From positions 1-31,894 of the forward strand of contig JAUMTV010000021.1 in NCBI GenBank assembly GCA_030531025.1: 31,894 nt of DNA, read 5' to 3'. Positions within the stretch are counted from its first letter, which is position 1. Every line of letters begins with the position of its first letter. A program made the position numbers and the translations under genes. The stretch is from Turicibacter sp. (GTDB lineage Bacteria > Bacillota > Bacilli > MOL361 > Turicibacteraceae). This document shows, piece by piece, positions 16,950 through 24,391 of the stretch. The notes beneath the pieces are model-generated. The model was not told the origin of the DNA. It did no database searches and worked only from the letters and a program-made list of their open reading frames with translations.

Positions 16950-17125
16950 AAACTAAATTCTATCACAAGGCATTCTTTTATGAGAGTTCCAAAGTTTAAT
17001 AAACGTCATTATTAAACTTTTTTAGATACTTACTATTTATCGTGGGTGATCCACAAACGCCACGCTACGACCGATTCTAATGATTATAGTGGGATTATCG
17101 GTAAACACCACTTCAACCCTCACTA
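16933..17125 (-). repeat. Hairpin element copy 3 (terminator-ended)
   Basis: Minus strand order: two GTGG-CGTTT-CCCAC-type hairpins (17089-17111 and 17041-17064), the second followed by ATAAATAGT; then GTATCT; then an 11-bp stem AAGTTTAATAA / TTATTAAACTT (16992-17019); then the closing hairpin AATGCCTTG / CAAGGCATT (16936-16974) with TTTTTC. The 316-base gap 16950-17265 contains this element and the terminator below. A 36-codon frame runs through the 5' part but has no Shine-Dalgarno. Confidence 0.55.
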
Positions 17126-17160
17126 ATATACTGTGCAATCGAATCATGAATATACAAAGA

Positions 17161-17186
17161 AAGATGCACTTAGCGCATCTTTTTTA
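17161..17186 (+). terminator. Terminator-like hairpin before the 17266 gene
   Basis: AAGATGC / GCATCTT with a short imperfect inner stem, followed by TTTTATCTT on the plus strand. It could end read-through from 16612 or attenuate the next gene. Confidence 0.6.
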
Positions 17187-17265
17187 TCTTCTAATCATTA
17201 TGAAAAATCTCAGTACCGTTTAAAGAGCACAACTATTTTCCATAACAAACTAAGGAGGTAATAGC

Positions 17266-17643
17266 ATGGGATTTTTCGCGAATTTATTTAAACGTAAACA
17301 AGAAGACTGTTACTACGAATATGAATGTCCCTATGAAGGCCATGTGGGGATTTTCTTCAAAGTCAATTATCAAGAAGGAATTACAGCAGCACAAATCAAA
17401 ACATTATCCGAACAAACAAAACCAACTGAAGAATACACATTTATAACAATTGATAGCATCGATTGCACACTCATCGGATTTGTTCATACTAAATGGTATG
17501 AAGAAGAATGTAATTATAGCTATAATTATCTTAAGCTATTAATGGAGGACTTCATTTACGATATGTCAGATCAAACAAATTTCACTTGGGAATATGAAAA
17601 TGATACAGATAGAACATACTGGCAAATCATTGGATTTTCTTAA
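17266..17643 (+). CDS. Hypothetical acidic protein
   Basis: A 125-residue soluble, acidic and tyrosine/tryptophan-rich protein. It starts MGFFANLFKRKQEDCYYEYE and ends TYWQIIGFS. There are no signal peptide, membrane helix or recognisable motif. The Shine-Dalgarno TAAGGAGGT is excellent and 6 bases from the ATG, so translation is likely. It lies among the accessory hairpin elements, without an operon partner. Family unknown. Confidence 0.7.
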   Translation: MGFFANLFKRKQEDCYYEYECPYEGHVGIFFKVNYQEGITAAQIKTLSEQTKPTEEYTFITIDSIDCTLIGFVHTKWYEEECNYSYNYLKLLMEDFIYDMSDQTNFTWEYENDTDRTYWQIIGFS

Positions 17644-17751
17644 AAAGAATATTAGAAATAAAGATGACATATTCTTCAACTAATATTTTTTATCTAAAGC
17701 TTTATCAATAAAAACTTGGTACTTTCTAGCCTAAACCCTTTACTTATAAAA

Positions 17752-17842
17752 CAAAAAAAGATGCGAAAGCGCATCTTTTTTTGTTCGACTCTTTATTTTT
17801 TATATAGTGGGCTGCCGACTCACACCACTCCATACTGATCTC
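17752..17842 (-). ncRNA. Candidate small RNA with own promoter and terminator
   Basis: A sigma-A promoter (next entry) predicts a transcript of about 90 nt that contains a GTGG...CCCAC hairpin like those of elements 2 and 3 and ends in a strong terminator AGATGCG-AAAG-CGCATCT with TTTTTTT (17752-17776). A 61-codon frame crosses the promoter and terminator and is unlikely to be translated. The remainder of the 503-base gap 17644-18146 holds only the rubrerythrin control region. Confidence 0.5.
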
Positions 17843-17848
17843 GTTATT

Positions 17849-17877
17849 ATCATAACAAACTTTATCAATAAAATCAA
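17849..17877 (-). promoter_or_regulatory. Promoter of the candidate small RNA
   Basis: TTGATT (17872-17877), 17 bases, TATGAT (17849-17854) with a TGT extension. Confidence 0.65.
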
Positions 17878-18045
17878 ATGTTACTAATAATTTGATTTTT
17901 ATTAACTTAGATAATAGTAATAAAAACATTAGAATTAATAGTACACCTGCAGAGGTAAAAGTCCATTTTTCTAACTAAAATGCTATTCTATTTATCTACT
18001 CTAATTGATAATAGATATCATTATATCAATGTTTTTTGAGAAAAG

Positions 18046-18060
18046 TAGTAATTATTATTG
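18046..18060 (+). promoter_or_regulatory. Weak PerR-box-like site upstream of rubrerythrin
   Basis: TAGTAATTATTATTG agrees with the PerR box TTATAATNATTATAA at 10 of 14 fixed positions. It lies about 90 bases before the start, upstream of a possible promoter (TTAACA, 17 bases, TAATTT). PerR control of rubrerythrin is known in clostridia; in AT-rich DNA this match is weak. Confidence 0.3.
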
Positions 18061-18146
18061 ATTTTTAATTAAGAATAGTATAAGCTATTAACAGATACTA
18101 ATTTTAATGATAATTTAAATAAATCTTAATTAAGGAGAGATATAGA

Positions 18147-18689
18147 ATGAGTAATTTAAAAGGTACTAAAACTGAAGCAAATTTAATGCATGCTTTTGCT
18201 GGGGAATCAATGGCACGTAACAAATACACTTATTATGCTGCAAAAGCTAAAGAAGAAGGATATGAGCAAATTGCTAACATCTTCTTAGAAACAGCACGTA
18301 ACGAAATGGAACATGCAAAATTATGGTTCAAATTATTACATGAAGGTGAAATTGCTGACACAATGACAAACTTACGCGATGCTGCTGCTGGTGAAAATGA
18401 TGAGTGGACAGATATGTATGCAACATTCGCACAACAAGCTCGTGAAGAAGGATTCAATCGTATTGCAGTATTATTTGAAATGGTTGGAAAAATTGAAAAA
18501 GAGCATGAAGCACGCTACTTAAAATTATTACAAAACATCGAAGAAGGAAAAGTATTCGAACGTGAAGAAGAAGTAGCATGGGTTTGCCAAGAATGTGGAC
18601 ACATTCACTACGGTAAAAAAGCACCAAAAATGTGCCCAGTATGTTCATACGATCAAGCACACTTCGAAATTCGTTCAGAAAACTACTAA
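18147..18689 (+). CDS. rbr: Rubrerythrin
   Basis: A 180-residue non-heme iron peroxidase. The di-iron four-helix domain (residues 1-135) has ligand motifs FAGESMARNKY, ARNEMEHAKLWF, AREEGFNRIA and EKEHEARYL. The C-terminal rubredoxin-like domain (about 147-180) has two CxxC pairs (WVCQECGHI and KMCPVCSYD) for Fe(SCys)4. It reduces H2O2 in anaerobes, with electrons from rubredoxin or an NADH reductase. AAGGAGAG precedes the ATG. It is the only large plus-strand gene of the window and is monocistronic. Confidence 0.96.
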   Translation: MSNLKGTKTEANLMHAFAGESMARNKYTYYAAKAKEEGYEQIANIFLETARNEMEHAKLWFKLLHEGEIADTMTNLRDAAAGENDEWTDMYATFAQQAREEGFNRIAVLFEMVGKIEKEHEARYLKLLQNIEEGKVFEREEEVAWVCQECGHIHYGKKAPKMCPVCSYDQAHFEIRSENY

Positions 18690-18690
18690 T

Positions 18691-18718
18691 AAAAAAGAGC
18701 CGAAAGGCTCTTTTTTTT
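18691..18718 (+). terminator. Rubrerythrin terminator
   Basis: AAAAAAGAGCC-GAAA-GGCTCTTTTTT, a GAAA tetraloop hairpin with an 8-T tail, 2 bases after the stop codon. Confidence 0.95.
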
Positions 18719-18735
18719 ATCTTTAAAAATAAAAA

Positions 18736-18766
18736 TGTGGATAACTGTGCTTTGCAGTTATCCACA
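18736..18766 (-). terminator. purB-side terminator built from two DnaA boxes
   Basis: A 12-bp perfect stem TGTGGATAACTG / CAGTTATCCACA with a 7-base loop, followed by TTTTTATTTTT on the minus strand. Both arms contain the perfect DnaA-box consensus TTATCCACA in inverted orientation. It faces the rubrerythrin terminator, so it is the far end of purB transcripts. Confidence 0.75.
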
Positions 18767-18770
18767 ACTC

Positions 18771-18801
18771 ATTTCATTGAGAATGGCCTGCTCAATGAAA
18801 T
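18771..18801. repeat. Perfect inverted repeat next to the DnaA-box hairpin
   Basis: ATTTCATTGAG / CTCAATGAAAT, 11 bp with a 9-base loop, only 4 bases from the DnaA-box hairpin. No T tract follows directly; in RNA it would stack beside the terminator. Confidence 0.6.
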
Positions 18802-18954
18802 CATAAACTCTCTAACAAACTTTCCTCATCTAAGATTGTAGACTACTAAATAATCCCGCTACATGTAAAGAGTTAAAAGATTTCTACCCCTAAGAGTGTC
18901 TATCCTCTCCTACCTGTAGCTAAGAATAATAAACTAAACAAACCTTTGTACTTT
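18802..18954 (-). other. Possible structured 3' region of purB mRNA
   Basis: No ORF. On the minus strand GCTACA (18915-18920) can pair with TGTAGC (18858-18863), enclosing GAGAGGATAGACACTC, whose GAG/CTC ends pair. The pairing is short and may be chance. Confidence 0.25.
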
Positions 18955-20250
18955 TTATACTAAACCTAAACGTTCAAAGATTCCGTCAACTGATTTTAAG
19001 TGATATGTGTGATCGAAGCAATCATCTAAGTCTTCCATTGTTAAATGGCTCATCACTGTTTCATCTGCCTCTAATAATGAACGGAATGATTGACGGTTTT
19101 CCCATGCTTGCATTGCCTTAGGTTGAACTAAGTCATAAGCTTGCTCACGAACAAATCCTTTTTCAATTAATTTTAACATCACACGTTGAGAGAAAATAAC
19201 TCCATGAGTTTTATTAATATTCTCTAACATGTTTTCTTCATAAACTGTTAAATTATCAATAATATTTGTAAAACGATTTAACATATAATCTAATAAGATT
19301 GTTGCATCTGGCATAATAATGCGTTCTGCCGATGAATGTGAGATATCACGTTCATGCCAAAGCGCAATATTTTCATATGCCGTTACCATATATCCACGTA
19401 ACACACGAGCACATCCTGCCATATTTTCAGAACCAATTGGATTACGTTTATGTGGCATCGCTGAAGAACCTTTTTGTCCTTTACGGAAGAACTCCTCTGC
19501 TTCGCGAACCTCAGTACGTTGTAAGTGACGTACTTCAACACCCATTTTTTCAATTGATGCTCCAACTAACGCGATAGCTGCCATATAAGCTGCATGACGA
19601 TCACGTTGTAAAGTTTGCGTTGAAATCTTAGCAGACTCAATTCCTAACTTTTCACATGTATAATCTTGAACAAAGAAAGGAATATTGGCATGCGTTCCAA
19701 CCGCACCTGAAATTTTTCCGCACTCAACTGCACGAGCTGCTTCTTCAAAACGCGCTTGATTACGTTTCATTTCTTCATACCATAACGCTAACTTTAATCC
19801 AAATGTTGTAATCTCAGCATGTACTCCATGTGTACGACCCATTTGTACTGTATGTTTATATTTTTTAGCTTTCTCACCTAATACATCAATAAAACGCCCG
19901 ATATCGGCACGTAAAATATCATTTGCTTGTTTTAATAAATATCCATTCGCTGTATCAACAACATCTGTTGATGTTAATCCATAATGTACCCACTTTTTCT
20001 CATCACCGCAAGTTTCACTTACTGCACGTGTAAACGCAACTACATCGTGACGTGTTTCTTGCTCAATTTCATAGATACGATTTAAATCAAATGAAGCATT
20101 TTTCCATAACTTTTCAACATCTTCCATTGGAATATGACCTAAATGAGCCCAAGCTTCACAAGCTAAAATCTCAACTTTTAAGTATGCTTCAAATTTATTT
20201 TGTTCTGTCCAAATAGCTGCCATCTCAGGGCGTGAATAACGCTCGATCAT
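18955..20250 (-). CDS. purB: Adenylosuccinate lyase
   Basis: A 431-residue member of the fumarase/aspartase superfamily, catalysing two fumarate-releasing steps of purine synthesis (SAICAR to AICAR, adenylosuccinate to AMP). Diagnostic parts: the N-terminal [17 protein letters not shown], the [11 protein letters not shown] region, [16 protein letters not shown] with a catalytic His, and the mobile signature loop [25 protein letters not shown] precedes the ATG. It is monocistronic here; purA lies about 4.6 kb upstream on the same strand. Confidence 0.97.
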   Translation of the reverse strand: MIERYSRPEMAAIWTEQNKFEAYLKVEILACEAWAHLGHIPMEDVEKLWKNASFDLNRIYEIEQETRHDVVAFTRAVSETCGDEKKWVHYGLTSTDVVDTANGYLLKQANDILRADIGRFIDVLGEKAKKYKHTVQMGRTHGVHAEITTFGLKLALWYEEMKRNQARFEEAARAVECGKISGAVGTHANIPFFVQDYTCEKLGIESAKISTQTLQRDRHAAYMAAIALVGASIEKMGVEVRHLQRTEVREAEEFFRKGQKGSSAMPHKRNPIGSENMAGCARVLRGYMVTAYENIALWHERDISHSSAERIIMPDATILLDYMLNRFTNIIDNLTVYEENMLENINKTHGVIFSQRVMLKLIEKGFVREQAYDLVQPKAMQAWENRQSFRSLLEADETVMSHLTMEDLDDCFDHTYHLKSVDGIFERLGLV

Positions 20251-20289
20251 GTCTGTTCTCCCACCTTATCCTTTTTAACTTACCTCTTT

Positions 20290-20318
20290 ATTTTAACTTA
20301 AAAATTCCATTCTAACAA
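20290..20318 (-). promoter_or_regulatory. purB promoter
   Basis: TTGTTA (20313-20318), 17 bases, TAAAAT (20290-20295). Just upstream lies an imperfect palindrome TGAC-N7-GTCA (about 20336-20350), possibly an operator. Confidence 0.55.
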
Positions 20319-20414
20319 ATCTTTCTTTAAAATTTTTGACGCCAATTGTCAGAATGAAAGAAGATAAATAATCGAAACGCTAACAAGCTGCTAATACATA
20401 TCTCCCTATCAAAT

Positions 20415-20448
20415 AAAAAAGTTAAACCAGTAAACTGATTTAACTTTT
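20415..20448 (-). terminator. Terminator overlapping the histidine kinase stop
   Basis: AAAAGTTAAATCAG / CTGGTTTAACTTTT with a 4-base loop and a TTATTTG tail on the minus strand. The kinase stop codon lies inside the 5' arm. Confidence 0.85.
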
Positions 20449-21774
20449 CTTTTCATTTAATCGACGTTTGCTAGAAGATGCCACATACGGTAACTTAATA
20501 CTCATACATACACCCTCTTCAACATTTAACGCCTCTACTGTTCCATTATGCGCATTAATAATACTTTGAACAATCGATAACCCAAGCCCTGATTGACCTT
20601 GATCCCCTTTATAAAAACGATCAAACAAATAAGGTAAATCAGCCTCAGAAATTTGTGGTCCATCATTAAACAAACGAATTTCTACTATTGATTTATCAAC
20701 GACTGTTTCAATTGAAATCTTTTCTTTCGCATAACGAATCGCATTCGTAATAATATTGGATAACGCTCGAATCATTTTATCATCATCCATTTTAATTTGA
20801 ACTGTTTTATCTAAATTCAAAGTAAATTCAAGATTTTTATCGGCTACGATTCCTGCCATCTTATGATAGAAGCCTTGTAAAAATTCATTTAAATCAACTA
20901 ATTGAATTTGATAGCGATCATGTGTTGCATCTTCTAATTTAGATAAATATAAAATTGATTCAACTAATGTACGAAGTGACTCACTTTCTTGAGAAATAAC
21001 TTCTGCTGCTTCATCAATTGAGAAGATTCCATCTTTTAAACCTTCTGCATATCCACGAATATTCATTAATGGTGTTTTTAACTCATGCGATGTATTCTCA
21101 AAAAAGGCTTTTCGTTTACGATCATTATTAACGATAGCTTTAGCCATGCGAACAATATCTTCATCAAGCTCTTGAATCTCATCTCCAGTATAAATCGTGA
21201 CTTCAGGTGCCTCTAAACTTTCTTGGAAGCCCCGAACTTTATTTCTTAATAGATGAATCGGTCTAGAAATATTATTTTGAACGTATACCCCAAAGAAAGC
21301 CGCAATTAACATACTCACTAAAGACGTGATAAATAAAATACTTAGATTCAACTGATTCAATTCACTAATTGAACCTTTTTCACTTAATAACATGATATCA
21401 AAGGTTCTAGATCCAATGATGACTCGTGTTGAGACTCTGATATAATGCTTATCTAAATAGGATAAATCTGTTGCATGATCTTTTAACTCTTTACTAGCAT
21501 TGGATTGAGTAAATACTTGTTCTCCATCTACAATGATAATCAAATTAGACTCTACTAAGTTCATAATATTTTTTGTAATAAAAGGTGCTATTTGAGAGTT
21601 ATCCGAATAAACACCAAAGTTTTCTTCTATCAGGCTTAACTCTTTTTTCATACTATCAACAATTCGATAAGTTAAAAACTGATTTGAAGCTACCGTAAAT
21701 AACGTAAATGATGTCGAAATCGCGATTAAAATAATAACAATATAACTCCAAAATAACTTACGATCTAATCTCAT
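20440..21774 (-). CDS. Sensor histidine kinase (OmpR/PhoR class)
   Basis: About 444 residues. TM1 at roughly 8-28, an extracellular sensor loop of about 110 residues without recognised domain, TM2 at about 145-165, HAMP to about 220, then HisKA with the phosphorylated His in FFENTSHELKTPLMNIRGYAEGL (near residue 230). The ATPase domain has the N box NIITNAIRYAKE, a G1-like NDGPQI (the usual DxGxG is altered), and FDRFYKGDQGQSGLGLSIV. ATG at 21774 is chosen over the GTG at 21780 because TTAGG lies 9 bases upstream. It begins 13 bases after the response regulator stop. Stimulus unknown. Confidence 0.92.
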   Translation of the reverse strand: MRLDRKLFWSYIVIILIAISTSFTLFTVASNQFLTYRIVDSMKKELSLIEENFGVYSDNSQIAPFITKNIMNLVESNLIIIVDGEQVFTQSNASKELKDHATDLSYLDKHYIRVSTRVIIGSRTFDIMLLSEKGSISELNQLNLSILFITSLVSMLIAAFFGVYVQNNISRPIHLLRNKVRGFQESLEAPEVTIYTGDEIQELDEDIVRMAKAIVNNDRKRKAFFENTSHELKTPLMNIRGYAEGLKDGIFSIDEAAEVISQESESLRTLVESILYLSKLEDATHDRYQIQLVDLNEFLQGFYHKMAGIVADKNLEFTLNLDKTVQIKMDDDKMIRALSNIITNAIRYAKEKISIETVVDKSIVEIRLFNDGPQISEADLPYLFDRFYKGDQGQSGLGLSIVQSIINAHNGTVEALNVEEGVCMSIKLPYVASSSKRRLNEKKS

Positions 21775-21787
21775 AATCACAACCTAA

Positions 21788-22480
21788 TTATAAATTATCG
21801 TCAATTCGATAACCATAACCCCAAACTGTTGTAATTTCAACCTTTGCATCAGCACTTTTTAATTTCTTACGTAGACGTTTCACTAAGTCGTCAATCATAC
21901 GTGATTCTCCGACGTAATCATAACCCCAAATATTTTGAATTAAATTTTCACGTGTAAATGAAATATTTTTATTCTTCACTAAATATGATAATAACATATA
22001 CTCATTATTTGTTAATGGAACTTCAGTATCATTAACCGTACACACACGTTTTGAATCATCAATTTTTAAGTCTTTAATTTGATAAACCGATGTCTCTTGC
22101 TCTGTTACCATAACTGGTTCAATACGACGGAAAATAATCTTTAAGCGAACTAATAACTCGCGCGGACTAAATGGCTTCGATAAATAATCATCAGCTCCAA
22201 GCTCTAATCCGATAATACGATCCACTGCTTCATCTTTAGCTGAGACGAAAATAATAGGAACTTGGCTCACGGCACGGATTTTCTTACATAAATCTAATCC
22301 ATCCATACTTCCTGGCATCATAATATCAAGCACAAGTGCATCAGGCTGCATCGCATTAAATGCGTCTAAAACAGAATCAGCATTTTCAAATGCTGTCACT
22401 TTATAACCTTCTTTTTCTAAATATCTTAAAATCAATTGTCTAATATTTGCATCATCATCAATTACAAAAATATGTTTCAT
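21788..22480 (-). CDS. OmpR-family response regulator
   Basis: A 230-residue regulator. The receiver domain has the acidic pocket DDD (8-10), phospho-acceptor Asp near 52 in LVLDIMMPG, the Thr/Ser switch in IIFVSAKDE and Lys in YLSKPFSPREL. The winged-helix DNA-binding domain covers about 130-228 and includes LTNNEYMLLSYLVKN and ENLIQNIWGYDYVGESRMIDDLVKRLRKKL. It is co-transcribed with the kinase. A terminator lies between it and the thioredoxin-like gene, but AAGGTGAGG and a short leader leave room for a promoter read-through. Confidence 0.95.
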   Translation of the reverse strand: MKHIFVIDDDANIRQLILRYLEKEGYKVTAFENADSVLDAFNAMQPDALVLDIMMPGSMDGLDLCKKIRAVSQVPIIFVSAKDEAVDRIIGLELGADDYLSKPFSPRELLVRLKIIFRRIEPVMVTEQETSVYQIKDLKIDDSKRVCTVNDTEVPLTNNEYMLLSYLVKNKNISFTRENLIQNIWGYDYVGESRMIDDLVKRLRKKLKSADAKVEITTVWGYGYRIDDNL

Positions 22481-22505
22481 GTTCTACACCTCACCTTAAT
22501 CTTTT

Positions 22506-22537
22506 AAAAAATCTTGCTTAAAGAAGCAAGATTTTTT
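22506..22537 (-). terminator. Terminator after the thioredoxin-like gene
   Basis: AAATCTTGCTT-CTTT-AAGCAAGATTT with a T-rich tail, 6 bases after the stop codon. Confidence 0.9.
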
Positions 22538-22542
22538 TCTAT

Positions 22543-23127
22543 CTATTGTCCATAAGTTGCTAATAAAGCACGGTCTTCATCCATTCCTTCACCATATCCG
22601 GCTAACTTTCCATCTTTAACTTTAATTAAAGCAGGTGTACCAGAAATCTCAATTTCCTCTGCTGTTTGTGGTGAACGATTATTAAATGCTTTATTTAAAT
22701 ACGCTACAATTTCATTATCATTATTGACTGAAATCTGCCAACCTTCGTTTGTTGGATACTTCGCACTAGACTCCCCTTCATTGAAAACTTGTACACCATT
22801 TTCAACTTTACCAATCACTTTTGTATATTGCTTATTATGAGCCGTCCAGTCATACCATGCATCTAAATTTTCTTTAGCTGCAGCGTCCACTACATAAATA
22901 GGAATATTATTCTGATTATGTGCCTCAACTAACTCAGGTCCAAATTGTAAACAAATCGGGCAAGTTTCTTGATAGAAATACACATAATACTCAGAATCTT
23001 TTTGATTAAAAGTTTCTGTATAATTAATATGTTTGAAATCAGTTATTGAATTCACTGAAGGGAATAGGAAGTTTGCTCCAATCGCAATCGCAACGACTGC
23101 AACTAAGACGATTAATATTTTCTTCAT
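22543..23127 (-). CDS. Membrane-anchored thioredoxin-like protein
   Basis: A 194-residue protein with an N-terminal signal anchor (ILIVLVAVVAIAIGANFLF) and an extracytoplasmic thioredoxin fold. The active site is YFYQETCPICLQFGPEL (CPIC), and the cis-Pro loop is ISGTPALIKVKDGK. An insertion of about 60 residues separates them. It resembles the thiol-disulfide proteins of Gram-positive cell envelopes; whether it oxidises or reduces is not visible. AAAGGAG precedes the ATG. It lies in line with the two-component genes, which could report envelope redox state, but this is inference. Confidence 0.85.
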   Translation of the reverse strand: MKKILIVLVAVVAIAIGANFLFPSVNSITDFKHINYTETFNQKDSEYYVYFYQETCPICLQFGPELVEAHNQNNIPIYVVDAAAKENLDAWYDWTAHNKQYTKVIGKVENGVQVFNEGESSAKYPTNEGWQISVNNDNEIVAYLNKAFNNRSPQTAEEIEISGTPALIKVKDGKLAGYGEGMDEDRALLATYGQ

Positions 23128-23171
23128 AACTATTACTCCTTTACAAAACTATTATAACTTAAAATAACTGC

Positions 23172-23468
23172 TTATATTAGAAAAAAATGTGAAATATGTG
23201 TAAAACTCATCCCTAGGTTCAAAAGATTAGAGAGTTCAGCTGGTAATTCAATGTATCCTGCTGAAACTAAAAACACTAAAATTCCGCACACAACAGCGAT
23301 AAAGATAATCGTCTTCGTCACTACCTTGAACACAAGCTTACATAAAAATGCAATCACTAATCCGATTAAAATCCCTTCAAGTAGTCCATATACTTCAACA
23401 TAAGACTTAAATGCTTGATTAAAAAGATATAAACATACTAAAAAAATTGCATAATACCACTTCTTCAC
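23172..23468 (-). CDS. Small membrane protein, three helices
   Basis: A 98-residue hydrophobic protein with helices near 4-17, 27-48 (YGLLEGILIGLVIAFLCKLVF) and 52-72 (IIFIAVVCGILVFLVSAGYI). No family recognised. The start is a GTG with GGAGGGTGA about 8 bases upstream. A possible promoter (TTGCTT, 16 bases, TAAAAT) has its -35 inside the terminator stem of the large RNA just upstream. Followed after 44 bases by the thioredoxin-like gene. Confidence 0.65.
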   Translation of the reverse strand: MKKWYYAIFLVCLYLFNQAFKSYVEVYGLLEGILIGLVIAFLCKLVFKVVTKTIIFIAVVCGILVFLVSAGYIELPAELSNLLNLGMSFTHISHFFLI

Positions 23469-23513
23469 CCCAAATCACCCTCCTTTAATATCACTATTTT
23501 ACATGATTTAAAG

Positions 23514-23538
23514 AAAAAAGCAACGCGAATTGCGTTGC
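23514..23538 (-). terminator. Terminator ending the large RNA
   Basis: GCAACGC-AATTC-GCGTTGC followed by TTTTTTC on the minus strand. Confidence 0.92.
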
Positions 23539-23639
23539 TGCTTGATATAAAAATAATATTTATTTTATATCGTTCATCTGACATGCTTAAACATTCAGAT
23601 TATCATTTAAACGTATCTATATAAAAATTCCCACCTTGA

Positions 23640-24120
23640 CTTCCGAGCTTCCCCAACACAAAAAAATTCCTACCACCTCTCAATAACTTCCCCATTATTG
23701 AGATGCGCCTTCCATCTACCATTCACTTCAATAATCTAACTCTCACTACTACTCTTATTCAATTAAATTCAGTTTTCTCACTAAAACCATAGTAGAAGTT
23801 TCCCCGCTTCTACTAGGTTGCTCTTACTCAAATAAACATAACTTCTCAGTTATACTCAAATTATCTTAGTAGAAACTTCCCCATTTCTACTAAAACTTCT
23901 CACTCATAAATCTATCACCATCGTTTCCCCGCGATAATGATACACTGAATTCTAGCAGAAGCTTCCCCACTTCCACTAAAGTCATCTATTCAATAACCAT
24001 AAACCTGACTTCCCCATCAGATTCATGACTTCTTCTTACTTATTAATCTTAGTAGAGATTTCCCCATCTCTACTAAGATCACTCAATTTACTGACATTAT
24101 AACGGATTCCCCACCGTTAT
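23640..24120 (-). repeat. Array of hairpins with conserved GGGGAA loops
   Basis: Eight hairpins share an 8-base loop [TC]GGGGAA[AGT] while stems vary: 24099-24120 (7 bp), 24046-24079 (13 bp), 24005-24020 (4 bp), 23953-23978 (9 bp), 23910-23942 (11 bp), 23864-23895 (10-12 bp), 23790-23815 (9 bp), 23678-23703 (9 bp). A ninth loop at about 23649 has no clear stem. Spacing is 42-50 bases, and two wider gaps hold minor hairpins with GAGA-type loops (for example ATAACT-GAGA-AGTTAT). In hairpins four and five the double mismatches on the plus strand become paired G-U on the minus strand. Confidence 0.85.
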
Positions 24121-24391
24121 TTCAGAATATATCTAAATAAATTCTCATTTCTAATTCAAAAATTCCACTCGATTAAGAAAACTCCCGCTTCTAATAATCC
24201 TCTAGCAGTAGTCGTGCTTACTTCGTTTCTCACGACTGACAAGCTAAGAAAAACTCCACGGAGTAAGTCATTCTAGCTTTCGTTTACACTCTGCAAGAAT
24301 GACTAGCAACACCACCTAGCGCAATGCTCCACAGACGTATAGCTCAGCTAACCTTCACTATCGTTCAGATAGGTGAGCTAACATCAAGTTC

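Noticed and set aside
15850..17120. Small-protein readings of the hairpin elements (for example VVFTDNP and VAFVDHP repeats)
   Set aside because: Copies share nucleotide hairpins better than frames, stop codons interrupt copy 2, and no Shine-Dalgarno is present.
17744..17929. 61-codon minus-strand ORF at the candidate small RNA
   Set aside because: It runs through a consensus promoter and a strong terminator, has no Shine-Dalgarno, and its C-terminus is just the translated terminator hairpin.
18454..18765. Minus-strand ORFs of 74 and 103 codons over rubrerythrin
   Set aside because: They are antisense shadows of a clearly conserved gene and cross its terminator.
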